Below are positions 24,727-27,860 of a stretch of DNA of 27,860 bases, one piece after another. Source of the stretch: JABWBR01 sp036741235 (GTDB taxonomy: Bacteria; Bacteroidota; Bacteroidia; Chitinophagales; Saprospiraceae); assembly GCA_036741235.1 (NCBI GenBank), contig DAINSQ010000051.1, positions 1 through 27,860 of the forward strand, read 5' to 3'. The translations under genes and the position numbers were made by a program. Positions within the stretch are counted from its first letter, which is position 1, and each line of letters opens with the position of its first letter. The notes under the pieces are model-generated. The model was not told the origin of the DNA. It was given only the letters and a program-made list of their open reading frames with translations, and did not search any database.

Positions 24727-25071
24727 ATGACAGGCGAACAGCTACCATATAGCGAAGTCAAAACGGTATTACGGGCTTATATCCCTATGCTGGGGCAAGC
24801 CGCAGATGTCATCCTCGATCAGGAAGTATCGACTTATCCCATTTTTGTTGTGCATCAAGAGCTGTTAAGTATCGGTATTCCGCTTATCGAACAGGCGGCT
24901 GAAAGTGATTGGTCGGTTAATGCTTCAACGCTGGAAGAACTGGTAACCAAGCAAATCGTAATGGAAGACAAATTGCCCGCCTTTAGGCAAGTGTATAAGG
25001 ATCCCCGTCAATTTTTATGCCTGCTGGTTATCGATGCTCAAGGAGCGAATTTTGTCTTTCTGCCTCGTTGA
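24727..25071 (+). CDS. conserved protein of unknown function
   Basis: 114 residues, soluble, with no signal peptide and no membrane segment. Visible features are an N-terminal helix pair (YSEVKTVLRAYIPMLGQAAD), the segment TYPIFVVHQELLSIGIPLIE, the block WSVNASTLEELVTKQIV, and a C-terminal KDPRQFLCLLVIDAQGANFVFLPR that looks like two beta strands. I believe similar short proteins are found in other Bacteroidota, but I know no named family or function. It starts 12 bases after rlmD in the same direction, so it is probably the last gene of that operon. A short GCCTC-GTT-GAGGC hairpin overlaps its stop codon. Confidence 0.8.
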   Translation: MTGEQLPYSEVKTVLRAYIPMLGQAADVILDQEVSTYPIFVVHQELLSIGIPLIEQAAESDWSVNASTLEELVTKQIVMEDKLPAFRQVYKDPRQFLCLLVIDAQGANFVFLPR

Positions 25072-25125
25072 GGCAACGCCTTGCCCCGGCATTTTTGTAT
25101 CTTCGCCCCGCTTAATGATCATTTT

Positions 25126-25992
25126 ATGAAAGGAATTATTCTCGCCGGTGGTCTGGGAACCCGGCTGTATCCGCTCACACTGGCAGTGAGCAAACAACTG
25201 ATGCCGGTATACGACAAGCCGATGATCTATTATCCGCTGTCAACACTCATGTCGGCCGGTATTCGCGATATTTTGTTTATTTCTACGCCGCAGGATTTGC
25301 CCAATTTTCAAAAACTACTCGGCGACGGCAGTCAAATAGGATGTAATTTTTCGTACGTGCCCCAATTTGAACCCAACGGCCTTGCCCAGGCTTTTGTGCT
25401 GGGTGAATCGTTTATCGGCGCCGACCCCGCCGCGCTGATCCTCGGCGATAATATTTTTTACGGCGCCGGACTCAACGAACAATTGCGCGATAGCGCCAAT
25501 CCCGACGGCGGCGTTATTTTTGCCTATTGGGTGGCCGACCCCGAACGCTACGGCGTAGTAGAATTCGATAGCCGCCAGCAGGCCGTGTCTATCGAAGAAA
25601 AACCCCAACAACCCAAGTCGCATTACGCTGTGCCCGGCCTCTATTTTTACGACAACGATGTGGTGGAAATTGCCAAATCACTCCGACCCAGCGCTCGCGG
25701 AGAATACGAAATTACCGACGTCAACCGCATTTACCTCGAAAACGGCAAGCTGAAAGTTCAGGTATTAGGCCGCGGCGTAGCCTGGCTCGACACCGGAACC
25801 CACAAGTCGCTGATCCAGGCCGGCCAGTTTATCGAAGTTATTGAAGACCGCCAGGGCCTCAAGATCGGCTGTATTGAAGAAGTAGCCTATGAAATGGGTT
25901 TTATCAATGCCGAACAACTCGAACAGCAGGCCCACCGCTATCTGAAAAGCGGATATGGAGAATATTTGCTAAAACTCCTTGAAGAGCGATAG
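25126..25992 (+). CDS. rfbA: glucose-1-phosphate thymidylyltransferase RfbA/RmlA
   Basis: 288 residues, standard length. The enzyme joins dTTP and glucose-1-phosphate into dTDP-glucose, the first step toward dTDP-L-rhamnose and other deoxysugars of surface glycans. The start at 25126 gives the family N-terminus MKGIILAGGLGTRLYPLT with the nucleotide-binding G-x-G-T-R loop at about residues 9-14. Further signatures are VSKQLMPVYDKPMIYYPLST, ILGDNIFYGAGL, PGLYFYDNDVVEIAKSLRPS, EYEITDVNRIYL and GVAWLDTGTH. rmlB, rmlC and rmlD are not in the window, so it is an orphan here. The 54-base upstream gap has TATCTTCG (25098-25105), one base off the -7 consensus, so it may have its own promoter. Confidence 0.97.
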   Translation: MKGIILAGGLGTRLYPLTLAVSKQLMPVYDKPMIYYPLSTLMSAGIRDILFISTPQDLPNFQKLLGDGSQIGCNFSYVPQFEPNGLAQAFVLGESFIGADPAALILGDNIFYGAGLNEQLRDSANPDGGVIFAYWVADPERYGVVEFDSRQQAVSIEEKPQQPKSHYAVPGLYFYDNDVVEIAKSLRPSARGEYEITDVNRIYLENGKLKVQVLGRGVAWLDTGTHKSLIQAGQFIEVIEDRQGLKIGCIEEVAYEMGFINAEQLEQQAHRYLKSGYGEYLLKLLEER

Positions 25993-26207
25993 AAAAGAAA
26001 AAGGGCAGTCGCCTGGGAGGCGACCACCCCTCGTCCTAGTCGCAAAAGCCAATTGTTAAAATAGCGGATAGATTAATGGTCATTTCCGATTCCTTACTGT
26101 GAGATACCGTACAGACCGTATCCGCAATTTTCCTGTCGGCTTATTTGTCAAAGATCGACTTTACTGAATGGTTGTTTCGACCTTGGCACAAGGTGTAATA
26201 CTATTCC
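25993..26207. other. 215-base convergent intergenic region with a hairpin
   Basis: Between rfbA and the convergent unknown gene. A hairpin follows the rfbA stop: arms GGGCAGTCGCC (26003-26013) and GGCGACCACCC (26019-26029), nine of eleven pairs, five-base loop, without a T run; possibly a terminator. Further on, GCGGATA (near 26064) and TATCCGC (near 26118) form a distant inverted pair around a ~50-base stretch. No ORF, tRNA or known RNA motif is recognised. Confidence 0.5.
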
Positions 26208-26618
26208 TCATAGTTCTGAGTCCACGGGATTTTCGATGTCTTTTTCGTATTTTTCTTTCCAGTAAGTCTCTGAAGCGCCGCCCTTGCGGTTCTGTTCCGT
26301 CAGCGTCCATCCATCGGTAGCGGTGGTTTGCATCCATAAATTGCCGGATCGCCGGAATACCTGCGCGTGCAAACCAAATACTTCTTCAAACCGCTGCTCC
26401 AGGTGGGCCACTGTCATGTCGCCTTCCAATTGCAATTCGCCTTCGTTGTGAATTTGCCTGACTTCTCCGATGGTTTTTTCCGAAGCCAGTAACGCCCGCT
26501 TGGGCGAGCCCTTGCCTTCTGCGTGGTGCTTGCTGTAAAATTCAAGCTTCAGGTAGGGATACATCCTGCTGAATTCTACTTGTATTTCCCGGAGTCGTTT
26601 TTGGTCTGTTATCAACAT
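26208..26618 (-). CDS. conserved protein of unknown function
   Basis: 136 residues, no signal peptide or membrane segment, charged. Visible blocks are MLITDQKRLREIQVEFSRMY, LKLEFYSKHHAEGKGSPK, the helix-strand part KTIGEVRQIHNEGELQLEGD, then MTVAHLEQRFEEVFGLHAQV and the C-terminal FRRSGNLWMQTTATDGWTLT with EQNRKGGASE. The last part looks like a small beta-sheet core with conserved tryptophans. I recall similar unnamed proteins in other Bacteroidota but no assigned role. It is divergent from the glucosaminidase-like gene across a 161-base AT-rich gap and has a perfect -7-like box (TACCTTTG) about 30 bases upstream, so it is probably transcribed alone. Confidence 0.78.
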   Translation of the reverse strand: MLITDQKRLREIQVEFSRMYPYLKLEFYSKHHAEGKGSPKRALLASEKTIGEVRQIHNEGELQLEGDMTVAHLEQRFEEVFGLHAQVFRRSGNLWMQTTATDGWTLTEQNRKGGASETYWKEKYEKDIENPVDSEL

Positions 26619-26646
26619 GGCTCCTGCTGTTATCTGATACTACTTT

Positions 26647-26654
26647 CAAAGGTA
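26647..26654 (-). promoter_or_regulatory. -7 box for the unknown gene at 26208-26618
   Basis: On the minus strand this is TACCTTTG, an exact TAnnTTTG, 28 bases before the ATG at 26618, a normal distance. No convincing -33 TTTG is seen upstream. Confidence 0.4.
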
Positions 26655-26719
26655 ATCCGATTCTTTGCCTGGCTTAATGACCGCTATCATAGGGTATAAT
26701 GACTTTTATCAACAGATTT

Positions 26720-26751
26720 TTTGTATAATAAAAACAAAATGTTTATTATTG
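26720..26751 (+). promoter_or_regulatory. candidate promoter of the glucosaminidase-like gene
   Basis: TTTG (26720-26723), a 20-base spacer and TATTATTG (26744-26751, 7 of 8) fit the Bacteroidota -33/-7 pattern, about 28 bases before the ATG at 26780. The spacer contains an AT-rich inverted repeat ATAATAAA (26725-26732) / TTTATTAT (26742-26749) that overlaps the -7 box and could be an operator. Confidence 0.45.
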
Positions 26752-26779
26752 CAATGGTTTTTGTTTTAATAAAAAGCGT

Positions 26780-27520
26780 ATGGAAAAAGAAACTACAATG
26801 ACTATTGCCTGGCGCTATTTGCGCAACAACTGGTTTAAGGCCGGAGTAGTCTTGCTCCTGGTTTTTATCGTATTAAAAAAAGACTTGAGCTTTAATGTCA
26901 GGTTGAATACGACGAATGGACAAGAGCCCGCAGCGCCGGTAGAGCCTGCGCGAAAAGCGGAAAAGAGATCCACGGAGCGGCTTACAGAGGCCCAACCTGT
27001 GCGAAGCGCCGCCTCTACAGGATCAACCGATCTGCTCAATCTGACAAGTATACTGGGCGCCCGAAAACCGAAAGCTGAAGATGCGCTCTACGCGGTTTCG
27101 GAGGAGGCAGTTCAGGCTTACATCAGGCGGTTTAAGAAGGTGGCGCGCGCCGAAGCCCGCAAATACGGCATACCTGCCGAAGTGATACTTGGCAATGCAC
27201 TGCTGCTGAGTACCGCCGGCCAATACGATGCCGCCGAAAAAGGAAATAATCATTTCCGGCTGCCTTGTTCCGGCGATTGGGTAGGGCACAGCGGCTATTA
27301 CGACAATCTGTGCCTGCGGCATTATGAAAATGCCTGGACGAGCTTTCGCGATCACAGTCTGTATCTGACTACCGGCGATTTGGGCAGAAAAATTAACGAA
27401 TATCATCCCGTACACATCAGTGATTGGGCAATGGCACTGGAAAAAGCCGGGTTCTCTTCCGAAAAAGATTTCGGCGAGCAACTGATAGGCGTGATAGAAA
27501 AATATCGACTGGCAGATTAA
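26780..27520 (+). CDS. membrane-anchored glucosaminidase-like protein, probable loss of catalytic glutamate
   Basis: 246 residues. A single N-terminal membrane helix (AGVVLLLVFIVL, residues 21-32) anchors a proline- and charge-rich linker (about 45-105) and a C-terminal domain (about 108-246) of the GH73/FlgJ glucosaminidase type: VQAYIRRFKKVARAEARKYGIPAEVILGNALL, then NNHFR, GDWVGHSG and a terminal YHPVHISDWAMALEKAGFS. In the active family the helix motif reads like ALLESxxG, with the glutamate as catalytic acid; here residues 140-147 are ALLLSTAG, so L143 (codon CTG, 27206-27208) replaces it. The protein may therefore bind peptidoglycan without cutting it. Two cysteines (C163, C178) are in the domain. 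A start at 26798 (MTIAWRYL) is also possible. It is convergent with the SH3-domain gene. Confidence 0.82.
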   Translation: MEKETTMTIAWRYLRNNWFKAGVVLLLVFIVLKKDLSFNVRLNTTNGQEPAAPVEPARKAEKRSTERLTEAQPVRSAASTGSTDLLNLTSILGARKPKAEDALYAVSEEAVQAYIRRFKKVARAEARKYGIPAEVILGNALLLSTAGQYDAAEKGNNHFRLPCSGDWVGHSGYYDNLCLRHYENAWTSFRDHSLYLTTGDLGRKINEYHPVHISDWAMALEKAGFSSEKDFGEQLIGVIEKYRLAD

Positions 27521-27529
27521 CCGGGGGCG

Positions 27530-27860
27530 CTATTCGGCGCCTTCGCGTTTCATTTTGTAATAATGCACGCCGGCGCCGTATACCCAACCCGTCCGCCCTT
27601 TACGGGTGCGAATTTTTACGTACGGCTCTTTGACTTTTATTTTTCCGATGCTGAACTCGTACAATGAATCTGTTCTTTCATTGAGAAAAAAAACTTCATC
27701 ATACAACTTAAGCCGATCGAGCACCTCGCCTTTTAATCCGGGCGCAGAACGCACATTGAGCCCGTCAATAGTCACGTACAAGGTTGAATATTGGGGGCGG
27801 GGGGGGGCGGATAGAGCCTGAGAGGGCGCCGGCGAAGCAGAAGAAACTTTCGGTAGAGCT
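27530..27860 (-). CDS. SH3-domain protein, 3' part only (5' end beyond the window)
   Basis: The frame is open to the window edge, so the start lies outside; a TTG at 27779-27781 could be called as a start but falls inside the SH3 domain's lead-in and is not convincing. The visible 110 residues are a linker rich in Ser, Ala and Pro (SASPAPSQALSAPPRPQ), encoded in part by a run of nine C, then an SH3 type 3 domain: YVTIDGLNVRSAPGLKGEV, LKLYDEVFFLNERTD, and the closing GRTGWVYGAGVHYY. Such domains often bind peptidoglycan or target proteins to the wall. It is convergent with the glucosaminidase-like gene, with nine bases between the stops, and the two could serve the same envelope process, which is an inference only. 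Confidence 0.8.
   Translation of the reverse strand, partial: ALPKVSSASPAPSQALSAPPRPQYSTLYVTIDGLNVRSAPGLKGEVLDRLKLYDEVFFLNERTDSLYEFSIGKIKVKEPYVKIRTRKGRTGWVYGAGVHYYKMKREGAE

Noticed and set aside
26031..26207. Small RNA or riboswitch between rfbA and the unknown gene
   Set aside because: Only short, distant inverted repeats are seen, and no known motif or promoter could be placed.
27779..27781. TTG start for the SH3-domain gene
   Set aside because: The frame continues open upstream to the window edge with a low-complexity linker typical of a longer protein, so this is an internal codon.

Overview
The window looks like a chromosomal scaffold from a member of the phylum Bacteroidota, most likely a saprospiral or chitinophagal lineage (phylum confident, order only a guess). 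The signs are a TonB-dependent receptor with a carboxypeptidase-regulatory-like N-terminus, a very large secreted protein with a type IX secretion (T9SS) type C-terminal domain, a PorV/PorQ-family outer-membrane protein, DUF4230 and DUF3108 proteins, a two-gene plus one-gene cluster of periplasmic prolyl isomerases, and promoter-like boxes of the Bacteroidota form TAnnTTTG. A 70-base run of N at 8201-8270 shows this is a draft assembly. No tRNA, rRNA, CRISPR array, integrase or transposase was seen.

Layout. 1-9296 (+): an outer-membrane trio made of a TonB-dependent receptor, a 1342-residue secreted T9SS-type protein, and a PorV/PorQ-family barrel whose start is lost in the assembly gap. 9595-10470 (+): greA and a HIT-family hydrolase, convergent with ruvC (10467-11024, -). 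11082-13631 (+): a tight three-gene run (multi-pass LPG-synthase-like membrane protein, DUF3108 exported protein, DUF4230 anchored protein). 13772-15322 (+): POT-family peptide transporter with a textbook terminator. 15463-15942 (+): small four-helix membrane protein. 15939-20282 (-): three SurA/PpiC-type periplasmic folding factors. 20431-21903 (+): M48 metalloprotease lipoprotein, divergent from the folding factors. 21984-22415 (-): mscL. 22558-25071 (+): RDD membrane protein, rlmD and a conserved unknown. 25126-25992 (+): rfbA. 26208-26618 (-): conserved unknown. 26780-27520 (+): membrane-anchored glucosaminidase-like protein. 27530-27860 (-): 3' part of an SH3-domain protein running off the window.

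A theme is the cell envelope: outer-membrane barrels and T9SS cargo at the left; SurA-like chaperones plus a BepA-like protease (folding and degradation of outer-membrane proteins) in the middle; an osmotic safety valve, nucleotide-sugar synthesis and a peptidoglycan-binding-type protein at the right. The rest is housekeeping (transcript cleavage factor, Holliday junction resolvase, 23S rRNA methyltransferase).

The most unusual DNA is between genes: (i) two elements built as a run of short GGTT(T)AT units, a spacer, then the same units inverted (8041-8151 and 18214-18281); (ii) a 35-bp tandem triplication that is the 3' end of mscL itself, carrying its stop codon and a 15-base palindrome (21907-22011); (iii) a 21-bp near-perfect hairpin ahead of greA. 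The most unusual protein is the glucosaminidase-like one, where a leucine sits at the place of the expected catalytic glutamate. I did not find a clear new multi-gene defence or mobile system; the window is mostly ordinary core genome.
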